A stretch of 64,000 bases of DNA from Pteria penguin (Eukaryota > Mollusca > Bivalvia > Pterioida > Pteriidae). The notes below the pieces were generated by a model. It was not told where the DNA came from. It made no database searches and saw only the letters and a list, made by a program, of their open reading frames with translations. Positions 24,589-35,669 of this stretch are shown piece after piece. The DNA lies in contig CM068587.1 of assembly GCA_035048485.1 (NCBI GenBank), positions 54,035,501 through 54,099,500 of the forward strand, read 5' to 3'. Made by a program: the position numbers and the translations under genes. Position 1 is the first letter of the stretch, and every line of letters begins with the position of its first letter.

Positions 24589-26689
24589 TTTCAGGTGTTT
24601 TGGAGAAATTACACAAAACATCATGGGGAAAATTATACAAATTACACAGTGAAGATTCAGGTGTAAATTTACCTTTGCAAGTTCACACCTTTATATATAA
24701 TCAGCGTTTTGTGTAATCTTTAAATTTACACCCGGATCAGTATGACTGTGTTTTGTGTGAAAATTATGACACACCTGGACTGAACCATATCTATTAATAT
24801 ACAGTTGATGCTCGATAGCTCAAACTTGAAGGCTCCGTGTAAAGCATTTTATGTTACACAGTGTTCAAGTTAATAGGAATGTATTGTTTTCATATATTTA
24901 TATTAAGAAATATAAAATTAGAATTTTTCAAGTAGTTTGAGTCAACAAGAAATTTGAGCTATTGGCGTTTAAGAACATGAGAGTTAATTTTATTTGTGTC
25001 AGCTTAGTTATAAATTAGCACGTAAAAGATATTGTTAACTTCGCTAAAATAGGAACCCAGTGCAGTATATTACACATGGTATACATGTACACATACATTT
25101 AGTTACTGGACAAAGCTGAATACATGTACTGATGTAGGTAATGATTAAAGGTTTTGGTGGAGGTATTGATACATGTATGTGTAGTTCTTTTAAGCAACCC
25201 TTTGTTGAAAATGAGAAACTAAGACAACACTCATAAGAGAAAAGGATTTCCTTGTCAATAAGGACCAACTTATGTGAGAAGGGTAAATAAGACTGGTAAA
25301 TATCTGGGAATATCAGGGATTTTGAGGCCAAAATGTAGGTAAAATTTCTCAACCATTTTCATCAAAATGATCAAAGAAGAAAAAAAAAATTCTGGTTAAG
25401 GTGATCATTATATATTTTTATGCACAAAACTTGACATATTTTTGGTTTTTTGGGGATGGGAGGAGGGAGGGGGTTTATGTTCTGCTTTTGTGGTCTTTTC
25501 AAATGAGGTTAGGACTGGGGATCTTGTGATATTAACCTACATACTGAAAGCACTCGCTTGTCAAGGGCAGAGTGTTTCACAATTTCACAAGCATCTTGTT
25601 TATTGTTGTTTTCTTGTCATGTTTGCATCATAATATCGGTGTTAAACAACAGGGGAGAAAGCACTGAATTTTCTTGTCTATAGATGTACAGGATCCCATT
25701 CATTGAACTCCTTTGCCCCAGCCAGTAGATCCTTGTCCCCAAATCATGATAGTATACATATTTTAGATGAAATGATCTGGATATCATAGTGGTAAACAAG
25801 ACCAACCCACTCCACTCCACCACCACCACTCTACAGTGTAGATTGCTCTATTGATACAATCATATTCCACAGACTGTAGAAGTGGGAGGCATAATATTTC
25901 TGTGGCTTTTCAGGATTTTTTTCCGTCGGTGATTGTTGGGAGGGGCCTCGCGATAGAACATCATAGTCTCTGGTAAATATGATTTGCAGCAGCTGACAGA
26001 TCAACCATATAATCTCTGAAATACATTGCAGATTTCAACATGGAAATGCATAAAATTCAGATAAAATCCAAGTTTTTATTGGGAGTTTCATGTTCTGTTT
26101 ATCAGTATTATATGTAAACAGATTCTGAAGTCACCATGACTGATTACCAAGAAAAAAAAATTCCCCTCTTCGGCTTATCGGAGAAGCATAATGGCAGTAT
26201 AGTGAGTGAGAAAGTTGTTTTTGGCATATCATGTATTACAGATTAAGTAAACACTGTTGTATTATATCAGAGACTTGAAGATGAATAAAGATGCCAGAGT
26301 AAAGATAGAGCATTTAGCAGATCCTCGGGTCTACTTGAGTCTTTCAGTCTCAATGCTGCTAACTCAAAACACCTGGTATTGGCTTATCACTAATTATAAC
26401 AGACTACAGAACTAGAATATGGAGAAGAACATTTTAAAAAACTCTAACTTCAGGTTATTTGTGTTAATTGGTTTTTGAGGGTTCAGAAATCAGAAATGAA
26501 TGCTGAGGGGTTAGAAGCTCTATGTCCCTTTATCAGTTATCCATAATGTCTCCTTTGGTAAAATGCTGAACATTAATACTTAATGTGTGTAATTCCTAGA
26601 TATGTTTTATATGTTTAATGCATCTATAGATTTTTGAAGTGAAAGCAGCTGCTATGTTTGGTGATTATGCATATTATTTTTATGATTTA

Positions 26690-27606
26690 TTCACATGTAC
26701 CACATGAAGGTACATATACTACATACAGGTACATGTACTACATACAGGTACATATACCACATACAGGTATGTGTACTACATAGAGGTAGATGTACTACAT
26801 ACAGGTACATGTACCACATACAGGTACATGTACTACATACAGCCGATGATACAGGTACATGCACTACATACAGGTACATGTACCACATACAGATACATGT
26901 ACCACATACAGGTACATGTACTACATACAGTCGATGATACAGGTATATGCACTACATACAGGAACATGTACCACATACAGGTACATGTACTACATACAGC
27001 CGATGATACAGGTACATGCACTACATACAGGTACATGTACCACATACAGGTACATGTACCACATACAGGTACATGTACTACATACAGCCGATGATACAGG
27101 TACATGTACTATATTGAGGTACATGTACTACATACAGGTACATGTACTACATACAGTCAATGATACAGGTACATGTACTATATTGAGGTACATGTACTAC
27201 ATACAGGTACATGTACTACATACAGCCGATGATACAGGTACATGTACTATATAGAGGTACATGTACTACATAGAGGTACATGTATACATAGAGGTACATG
27301 TACTACATTCAGGTACATGTACCACATACTAGTACATGGACTACATACAGCTGATGAAACAGGTACATGTACTACATACAGGTACATGTACTACATACAG
27401 GTACATGTTTCACAAACAGGGACATGTACTATATACAGGTACATGTACCATGTATAGGTATATGTACCACATACAAGTACATGTACTACACACAGGTACA
27501 TGTAATACATACAGGTACATGTACTACATACAGCCGCTGATACAGGTACATGTACTACATACAGGTACATGTACTACATACAGGTACATGTACTACATAC
27601 AGGTAC
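26690..27606. repeat. 19-bp minisatellite with palindromic core and higher-order spacers
   Basis: About 45 copies of a 19-bp unit, GTACATGTACTACATACAG, with variants at few positions. GTACATGTAC is a perfect palindrome. A 12-bp interruption of the type CCGATGATACAG recurs at irregular multiples (for example near 26842, 26931, 26999, 27087, 27158, 27223, 27531). Because 19 is not a multiple of three, open frames appear in several phases on both strands; they are not genes. It lies in BTBD7 intron 1. Confidence 0.95.
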
Positions 27607-27828
27607 ACGATATTATTACAGCGATACTGTCCAGTGGAACATAGGCTAGGAATTAATAATAAAAGAAAAAAAAGGAGGAGTTGTGTGGTAAAATAGAATT
27701 TCAGTTTAGTTAGTTACTGCTACAGTGAGGTAATTTCGACTGTGGTGATGCCCGGTGTTTAGTCGTTGAAAGAATGATATTCTAATGCATTTTGTTTGTA
27801 ACACGCGATCTCATTGGCTGTCCGATTT

Positions 27829-27868
27829 AAAAACTGCAAGGGTATTCACGATACCCTGCAGTTTTTGA
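27829..27868. repeat. hairpin related to the neighbouring MITE
   Basis: AAAAACTGCAAGGGTATTC is followed shortly by the near-complement ATACCCTGCAGTTTTT. The arms resemble the inner arms (CTGACAGGGTATTC) of the element at 27962-28128, suggesting a diverged relative. Confidence 0.6.
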
Positions 27869-27961
27869 TATGATGTCACTGTGATTAGCGACTTGGTTTA
27901 AAAAACTAAATGTGTGTGTATTGCCTTTAGTTGTGATTATTTTTATCAAATACATTAGAAT

Positions 27962-28128
27962 GGGGTTACCATGCTTGTGTTTTACAAAAACTGACAGGGT
28001 GTTGGTGAATACCCTGTCAGAAAATTCCGTTTCAACGCTCGGCTAATGCCTCACAGTGAAACTCAATTTCTGACAGGGTATTCGCTGATACCCTGTCAGT
28101 TTTTGTAAAATACAAGCATGGTAACCCC
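27962..28128. mobile_element. MITE, 167 bp, double-hairpin structure
   Basis: GGGGTTACCATGCTTGTGTT at the left is matched by an end of AAGCATGGTAACCCC at the right. Inside each arm lies a second palindrome of CTGACAGGGT and ACCCTGTCAG. No coding content. Confidence 0.85.
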
Positions 28129-28450
28129 TAATTACCTGATGAAGATCACTGACACTGGCAACTCTTACAGTAGTAACCAAGCTGTTATAGGATACAGATA
28201 CAGGTAGCGTTATCTCCTTGTCAGTTGGTGGTACAACATGTACTAATCATGTCTTATTTATCATCGAAAAGCACAGCTTACCATGGGGTTCTGTTGATGG
28301 TTATTAGTCCTATTGATTTCCATCTGTCTGTCCGTCTATCTGAGACACTTTTTTTTTTTAAACCATTGAAGTTACTGACTTGAAATTTGGTATGTAGCTT
28401 TGTGTCAATGACAAATTCAGATTAAGTGTGGTCATGGTTGACCAGTTTTT

Positions 28451-28512
28451 GGAAGAATTACGGCCCTTACCGTTAACGGTGAAGAATTACGGCCCTTACC
28501 GTTAACGGTGAA
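28451..28512. repeat. 31-bp tandem duplication
   Basis: GAAGAATTACGGCCCTTACC followed by GTTAACGGT is present twice in tandem with no mismatch. Confidence 0.88.
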
Positions 28513-28885
28513 GGACATGTATTGCTACATCAGTGCTCAGTATGCTTGTTTATATTGTCAGTGTTATTTCCTCTTGACAGAAAATTTGCTCTATTGTAGC
28601 TTAATAGACTGTGTGATGAAATTAGGAAATTATTATATTCCGTTGTAATTTACATTATAAATTAAAAATTAGTATAATAAGGTCATATTATGTCATTGTA
28701 TAGCCGCAAGCTAAGTGCTTTTTAGTTGTCAGCTTTTGCAGATAGAATTAGAGTTACTGCTGATGTCGACAAACAGATTAAATTTCTTTGTAATGACAAT
28801 CAGTACGAATGTTTTCACTCAAATTTCATTTCCAAGAAGTGTGACATCTATCCTTTTTCCATTCATGATCCCACTCTCCTTTCAG

Positions 28886-29098
28886 GTTGTGAAGACATTA
28901 TAGTGGAAGGGTTAACACTGGAGAACCTAGTGAGTGTTTTAAACTGGGCGGTGGAACCACATGGCTCCATGTGGGTCTACCGCCAAGCCATGCACTTCCT
29001 GCGAGAGGAGTTCATTCAGGTGGCTCACTCCCCAGTGTTGTTTGATCTCAGCAAAGATGTATTAATGGAGACACTTAGTTCCGATTTTTTACAGGCAA
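28886..29098 (+). CDS. BTBD7: BTBD7 coding exon 2 (residues 376-446, BACK start)
   Basis: Follows TCTCCTTTCAG. The split Gly codon (g+gt) restores frame and the peptide CEDIIVEGLTLENLVSVLNW continues the alignment to vertebrate BTBD7. This is the start of the BACK-like helical region that follows the second BTB domain. The preferred end is at GCAA before donor GTGATG, giving LQASELE after splicing, which matches the vertebrate LQASE. An alternative four bases upstream would use a GC donor (GCAAGT) with the acceptor at 32975 and give LQAGELE, also in frame. Confidence 0.9.
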
Positions 29099-31544
29099 GT
29101 GATGAATTTGTTACGATTAATCATGTTATGCCAGAGTTATAGTTTGTTCCCCAGTTTTTTCATTAATTTAAGTGCCACTTTTCATTCGTAGCACATGATT
29201 CTTTGCAAAAGATTTTAATGCTTAGAAATGATTAATGATTATATATACCATACGGAAGCACATTGATTTACTTGATATAATATACTCAACAAGCAATATC
29301 CCAAATTTGTATTTCAAGTTACATTGAATTGAGTTACTGGACCAAAATTGAAACATAAGTGTTTGTTTCTGGTTTGTTTGTTTTTTTCAAAGTATAAATA
29401 CAGTTTTGGAAATAGTCTGCTCAGATTTGTTACAATGATAGAGATATAGGGCATTTATATCTCTGTAAATAGTCTTAGTCATGAAAAAATTAAAGTCTGA
29501 ATTTCATTAATGATTTGTTTACTATCGAATTTCAAATTTGTAAACTTGTTATACACAATTGAAATACTTGTAAACAATGGAATGTTAGAGTATGCATGGA
29601 GCAGTTCTTTTATAAAGTACATGTCTGTAACAGTTGATGATGCGAAGTATTCCCTCAGGATGGCTTTGCTATCCTGTCGTAGATCCAGACAGAATCCTCA
29701 GGTTCTCCTCCTTACAACCTGCCTCTATTTTCGTTAAGCCACTGAATGTACTGTAATGAAAATAAGATTAACATTATATTGAAACTATAAATAGGTGTGT
29801 CATTTTTACAAGAGCTGGCATGGCTAAAATGGAAACATGTCACTTTGACTTGTGACCAAAAGTTTCTGAGTTTGATTCCCATCGGGCAGCTTATCTCTGT
29901 AATGCCTAGGTCTCATGTGAGGGATGATGATGGCAGGTAGAAGATCTCTCCGTGATTCTTGATGGCCCGTTGTATTAGGAAGATGCCATGACATTATTAT
30001 AACATACCATAGCTTTCTGGGTTTTCATTTTACAGAAGAAAGTGCAACAGCCTAATGATGATAGTAATGTGTCAACCTGCTGTCCATAATTTTGGCTTAG
30101 TCTCTGCAAAACACACCTTCATGTAAAAAGTTTTTACCGTTTGCTTAATCTTCAAGTGGTGGAAGAAATTTCTTATTTTGTTATATTCTTTTTGTTCCTA
30201 ACGAATTGAAATTAAGAAATTCAAAAACGTTTTCTCTAATCCTGTAGCGTTTAAACCTAATGTTATATATTTAAATCGTTCCTGTAAGAAGGTATCATGT
30301 GTTTACATGGCTGTAATAAATTAGCAGTCTTGGCTATCAAAACAACCCCTTTGATATTCAGCTGAATAACTGATGCATAAACATTATAATGCACACAGAT
30401 ACAAGGTTATAATGCATTGGGTTTTCTTCTTTGATAATCAGAGTTCAAAGTTCAAAAGTTTAACTGTTTTGACAGCATCTTGTAATGTTAATTCATTTCC
30501 ACACAGAGCTGCGATTCATTACACAGAACGCTGCGTCAATTTCAGAAGGATGTGATAATGATGAATGAGCTTTATTTTCTCGACAAGATATTAATGTTTT
30601 CTATCTCAGCAGAGGGGGTGGAGAGGAAATAGCACCTCAGATTGTGCATGTGAATGTATGTGTTATACACACATTCTTGTAGATGAATGGACCTTGGGGA
30701 ACTTATTTCCAATTCACTGTTATTCCATATGTCTGGGAAGTAGGTTATAGGATGTAGCCGCATTAAATTTAGGTCAAAGGTCCAGATATTGTTACATTGA
30801 GGTACCAGCAGGGTTTTGGAAGATCAGTCCTTTTCAGTACATTGCATACTACGTTACTGAGATTCAACATTCCATGCTTGTTATTTTAGTCGGATTTTGT
30901 CAGGTATGCAGTGCAGTAGTATTGGACCTGTTGATCTGGAAAAGGTCCCTAGCAATCTTAAGTATTTATATGTGCGATTCAAATTTTGTAACATTGAAAT
31001 ACAATGTAGTGACCAGTAGTGGGGGAAAAAAAACAACGTGGACAATCACATGTGTAATCCTGGTAAAATACATATGAATTGTATTTCATCTAAAATATGC
31101 ATTCAAAAACCAGAGATTACCTGTATTGTGAATGCATATGTCAATACTTATTACAAAGAGCAGAGTTTGTTTGCTTTCTGAATTGGAGATTCGTGAACAG
31201 TTTTGGTCCGTCTGTCTGTGGCAAACACTTTGAAATAAGAAACTTTGATATATCAATCATAATTTTTAAACAGTAAAGATTTAAGGCTTTTATATTTAAC
31301 ATTTGTATTCTATGTCGCAGTACTCTTTTAGTTCAAATGAGCTAGAGTGAGCGTTTGTCATAGTGTATCAACAGTTGTCATAGTGTACCATCAGTTGTCA
31401 TAGTGTACCATCAGTTGTCAGTCTGTCTGTCTGAGTTTTTGAAATTCATCTGGTTTGTCGTTACAGAGTTACAGGACTTAGAATTTATAAATTTTATAAA
31501 TTGTAATAAAATGAAATCTCACAATAAATAAGGTTTGAGTTACA

Positions 31545-31672
31545 GTGGGCCGTTTCACAAAGAATCATACGTATGATATTTTACGTACGTACAAAAAAAT
31601 CCTTAAGACTTTAGGAATGTTTTTGTACGTACGTAAAATATCGTACGTATGATTCTTTGTGAAACGGCCCAC
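31545..31672. mobile_element. MITE, 128 bp, near-perfect 53-bp arms
   Basis: GTGGGCCGTTTCACAAAGAA at the left is repeated inverted at the right. The two 53-bp arms (31545-31597 and 31620-31672) differ at about one position and include ACGTACGTA palindromes. The low divergence indicates recent insertion or ongoing arm conversion. Confidence 0.88.
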
Positions 31673-32344
31673 AGGTCTATTAGACTCTTAAGAATTTATA
31701 GATATACATGCAGTGATATTGAAATGTCAATATATAGTACATGTATATATTTTGCAGCTCATGTACTATACACATTGCCTCTCATCTTAACAAATTTCAG
31801 CAATACATCATGGCTCTGATTCTGTTATCAATATTTTTAAGAGAATATAGAATGCATGACATTTTTCCTCCGAATTCTTCAGCATATTAATGGATATCTG
31901 CTTATAGCAATGGAGTATAAAATTTATTTGAAGCATTTTTTGTAATTTTTTCAAAATTGAAAAGAGGAGAGGGGGATACACTATTTGTGTGTAATAGTAA
32001 ACTTTGATGGACTTTTCTTTAAAAAATAATGAAAAAATTTTGATGGAGCTTTGTACGCAATATTTGAAATTAACGGTGGACCGACAAACAATTAATAGAT
32101 AAAATCTGTTTATAGTAAATCTCGTTGGTCCATATACATTGAAAAAGTTGAGGCTAACTGGTCTATAGGAATTCTGATGGAGTCCTATAACTATCATCCT
32201 GTATAAGTTCAATTATTGAAACCACCTGTTAAACATTGATTTGATTCTGTCCATGCATCACTCTAAAAATAAACATCTGAGACAGTGATAACCCCTCTAG
32301 CATATTGCATTCAAAAGCAAAAAGCCATTATGAAAAAGTGAACA

Positions 32345-32650
32345 TTAAGTGGTTGATTTTATATTTGTTCTTACCCCTTCATCAAATTCCTTTATCTGAT
32401 TTTGCCTCTCCGTGGTTGTCTGAGGACGGTCTGGAAGGCACTGACATCTCCCATGATGCTTGGTGCAATTTTGTCTACATATTCCATGTGATTCGCGGCG
32501 TATGACACCATTCTCGGTGCAAATCTCCATACACATGCCATGACTTGGCATACAGAATCGTTGGTCACTACTGCAGAAAATGGCATCGGAAGACTTAGCG
32601 AGAACGACAACATTCAAAAAGACCATGATCAAGTGGTAAGCTTTTTCCAT
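32345..32650 (-). CDS. secreted cysteine-rich peptide, 101 residues, nested in BTBD7 intron
   Basis: Not recognised as a named family. It starts with a clear signal peptide (MEKAYHLIMVFLNVVVLAKS, cleavage likely near SSDA). The mature region has eight cysteines in about 48 residues, spaced C-x6-C-x6-C-x3-C-x13-C-x3-C-x5-C-x-C. SHGMCMEIC and SHGICRQNC look like two diverged copies of one C-x3-C module. A polar Thr/Gln/Lys-rich tail without cysteine follows to the stop. The ATG sits in GCACAGCCATGG, an excellent start context, 48 nt downstream of a TATA box, so a single-exon gene with a short leader is plausible. It lies antisense within BTBD7 intron 2. It could be a defence, venom-like, shell-matrix or signalling peptide; nothing in the sequence decides. 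Confidence 0.72.
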   Translation of the reverse strand: MEKAYHLIMVFLNVVVLAKSSDAIFCSSDQRFCMPSHGMCMEICTENGVIRRESHGICRQNCTKHHGRCQCLPDRPQTTTERQNQIKEFDEGVRTNIKSTT

Positions 32651-32697
32651 GGCTGTGCACTGTTTAGGACTGACTGTCTACCTGAACTGTCCCCCAT

Positions 32698-32705
32698 CTT
32701 ATATA
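32698..32705 (-). promoter_or_regulatory. TATA box for the nested peptide gene
   Basis: The minus strand reads CTATATAAG. Transcription would start about 25-30 nt downstream, near 32670-32675, giving a leader of roughly 25 nt before the ATG at 32650. Confidence 0.6.
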
Positions 32706-32979
32706 GTTTTGAAGGAAAGCAATTTTCAATTCTGAATCATTTGATATAGACTATCCCTTCCTCGGTGAGTGAAATATGTGTCTGATATCAGGTGTTTGAT
32801 TCTTATTCCCAGCTTCTTTTAGACATATGATCGACATCTGCTGTCTGACGTCCTTGTAGTTTTGGTATATATGGATGTGAAAAGCAATAAATTTAAGATT
32901 TCAATGTACATAGTCCTGTAAGAAAATGTCGCGGAAATTATATCATTCAAAGACGCAGTATTTCTTCTTTTACAGGCAG

Positions 32980-33051
32980 GTGAATTGGAGATTGTGACTG
33001 CTGTTTTGAGGTGGGGTGAACACAACTTGATACGGAGGTTAGAGGAAAGAG
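32980..33051 (+). CDS. BTBD7: BTBD7 coding exon 3 (residues 447-470)
   Basis: Short exon encoding (S)ELEIVTAVLRWGEHNLIRR then LEER; RWGEH matches the conserved KWGEH of vertebrate BTBD7. Two acceptors four bases apart exist (TTTTACAG at 32975 and GGCAG at 32979). The downstream one keeps frame with the GT donor of exon 2. It ends AAAGAG before donor GTGGGT in phase 1. Confidence 0.88.
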
Positions 33052-35355
33052 GTGGGTGAAGAGAGTTCAGGTTTAGTCCGGATATTTTCATGTTCTCCAA
33101 AACCTTTTTGGGGAGCATATACCCACCACTTTATTCATCTGAAATTAAGTTTTATATGTTTCTTTAGACGTAAACGATACATTGAATCATTTGACTGACA
33201 AATTCATTATTATTCCCGCAAATTGACATAAGACACAATCAGTACTATACTATGACGTGAAAAGTTTTACGGCAACGACACTATTTTTCACTAAAAACAT
33301 CAATCTCACAGTTAACGGAAAAGAGTCTATAGGGTAAGGAGACAATCCTTCATAAAGGGTGCTGACGTTAAAGATTTTTTAAACAGGCACAGGTAAAGTC
33401 TAAGTCTAAAGGAAAAAATTTCGTGAAAAAAAAATCCTGCCCTGCATACCTTATTATCTTCTCAGTCTTACTTTACACAAATTTGTCTCATTCCTTTAAG
33501 AATAGATGTAAATGCATGAAGCTTTTTTTTGTTTGTAAGATCACAGTACATGGTTAGATAATTGAATAAGAAACTGAGATTTTCAGTGCATGCTTTGAAT
33601 GTCCATAGGTTAAAAAGTATGCAAGTAATGCACTCTTATCTGCTGACTTTCATAAATGGTATTGCATTGAATTAGGAATTAAGATTGATAAGATACGTAA
33701 ACTACTGGCGTAGGTGGAATGGTCAACTGGCATACTCAGAGTGGCACACTGGCATAGTTAGAGGAGGCTACAAGTTTCTTTGCTCTCTATCCATCTTTTA
33801 TTTTGCACAAAACAGGTCTCTGTATTACTTAGAATCAGATTCAAATCTAAATGTGAATTTAGTGAAGGGAGGGATATGTCTATTGATTTTGATGTCAAAT
33901 GATCCCTGGGGGGTTGGGTAAATGGATGGAATTAAAAGAGATGTCCATATTTGTTCCACTAAGCCATTGTATATTAAAATGAGCTGAATGTGATACATGA
34001 ATGGGTGTTCCAGTAAGATTTCCACATAGTTTAAGGTGGCTTTCTTGTAATAAAGTGTCAAGATTAAATGATTGGGATAAAAAAAGGTTGTGTTATTCTT
34101 ACTGGAAGGTGAAGCATAGGGGAAAACGACTTATTTTATTGTGATCTTTCAAGAGATACAACTTGACATAATGTTTATATGTACACTTTCATTTACATCA
34201 CAGATCTCAATGAATATTTGAGAAATTACGTTGATTTATGAAAAAATTCACAGATGTTTTAGTTTATGGAAGCTTTAGCGTGGAGGTAGTATTGCTAAAC
34301 ACTGGTCTGATACGACTGACTTTCAGAATTATTGTTCATCACTGCATTTCAATATCATATGACAAATTAGTAGAATTCCCTTTATGCATTGCAGTTTTGT
34401 AAAACTGCAATCGATTAGTGGACTGTTATGTAATGAGTACCGCAGTATGTTCCGACACCAACAATTGTTTATGCTTCGTCTGCAGTCGACAATTTAGGAA
34501 AGCACTGACAGATCTGTGTGCAAGATACCAACTGTGTAGTTATGCCTTTTAATTATTTTCCTAACTTTTTGAAATACGGGTGAAATATTTCAATGAAAGT
34601 TAGTAGGTAGTTTTCTTATGATAGGTTACAGGTCCAGTTTCAATTGTGTTGTGGTTGACCTACTTCGCTTTGAAATTTGCTGGGAATATAGGGGACATGT
34701 ATTGCTTCAGAAGTATTATCAGAATACTAGTTATATTGAAAGTTTTCAAGTTTTTGACATTAAACTGAAATTGGTCAGTCTGTTTGTCTTTCTTCATTCG
34801 AATTCGTCTGGACATGTATGAAGTTTTCTGGACTACGTATCAGGATATTATTAGTTACACAGTTAGTTAGTGACCTGATACAGAAGAATATTGGTTTTCT
34901 TTTCACACCCATGTATTTTTCTGTATCAGGTTGGTAAATAATTGTGTAACGAATTTATCACATCGATGACGTATATCTGTATGTGATGTTTACTGCCTTT
35001 GCATTACATCGAAGTGTATTCTCTGAATTCACTTTAAGCCTTTTCGCGTCGATGTCATCTGTCCAAATCGCTTAGGTGCAGCCATCTTGTGTCTTGTGAC
35101 AGGTGGCATGGTACGGTGGCAACTCGAACCTGACAATAAATTACTCAGTCATAATGGATTTTCACACATGGTACAGTTTCTTTTTATGGCATCATGTGAC
35201 CAAAATCTGACCAATTAGATTTCAACTATTTTGTCTAAGGGGTGATAAATTGTATTACGGTATATTTTTACATTCCTAGTAGTAATGTACCCTGCTTCCT
35301 CTCCAGGGCAAATATCATGTAAATGCATACTGATGAAATTAATTATATTTGATAG
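33052..35355 (+). other. BTBD7 intron 3
   Basis: A 2.3 kb intron from GTGGGT to TTTGATAG. No repeats or nested frames of note were seen. Confidence 0.75.
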
Positions 35356-35669
35356 AGCCCAACCTTCTGAGTCATACGACACACAGCATTAGTAGGAAAG
35401 GTGTGAAGAAGAGAGACCTCAATGACCTTGAACTAAGAGATGTGCTCGCTGAATTACTGCCATTGGTCAGAATAGATCATGTGATACCCTATAATAATGA
35501 GACTTTAGCCAGTGCAATACGACGAGGGCTGGTGAGTTCTCCACCTAGTCATATGCTGGAGGATGAAGATACAGGGCCGCAACATACATCATCGTCATGG
35601 ATACGCAATAAACACAGTAGCATTTATGTCAAACCTAGGTTGTTCACGCCGTACTTCGAGGATGCTAAG
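35356..35669 (+). CDS. BTBD7: BTBD7 coding exon 4 (residues 471-575)
   Basis: g+ag gives Glu, then PNLLSHTTHSISRKGVKKRD and DVLAELLPLVRIDHVIP align directly with the vertebrate EPNLLSGTAHSVNKRGVKRRD and SSLLPFVRIEHILP segments. Later SIYVKPRLFTPYFEDAK matches GIYVRPRLFSPYVEEAK. This completes the BACK-like region and the conserved block after it. It ends GCTAAG before donor GTAAAT in phase 0. Confidence 0.93.

Larger units (their letters stand above)
24012..28885 (+). other. BTBD7 intron 1, with repeats
   Basis: A 4.9 kb intron bounded by GTATAT and TTTCAG. It holds a 32-bp tandem duplication, the 19-bp minisatellite, and two inverted-repeat structures. No nested gene is evident; the small frames across the minisatellite are repeat artefacts. 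Confidence 0.8.
29099..32979 (+). other. BTBD7 intron 2, containing a nested antisense gene
   Basis: A 3.9 kb intron. It holds the 128-bp MITE at 31545, three short repeats of TTGTCATAGTGTACCATCAG type near 31350-31420, and the minus-strand secreted-peptide gene at 32345-32650 with its TATA box. The remainder shows no coding signal. Confidence 0.8.

Noticed and set aside
26690..27606. CRISPR-like appearance of regular short repeats
   Set aside because: Units are contiguous without unique spacers; the recurrent 12-bp interruptions are near-identical, and the genome is eukaryotic.
26691..27644. Tyr-His-Ile-Gln-rich and Tyr-Leu-Val-rich frames on both strands
   Set aside because: A 19-bp repeat unit keeps several phases open on both strands without any coding meaning.
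31808..32212. 134-residue minus-strand frame downstream of the nested peptide gene
   Set aside because: AT-rich composition with no domain or codon structure; more likely part of the peptide gene's 3' region or intron.
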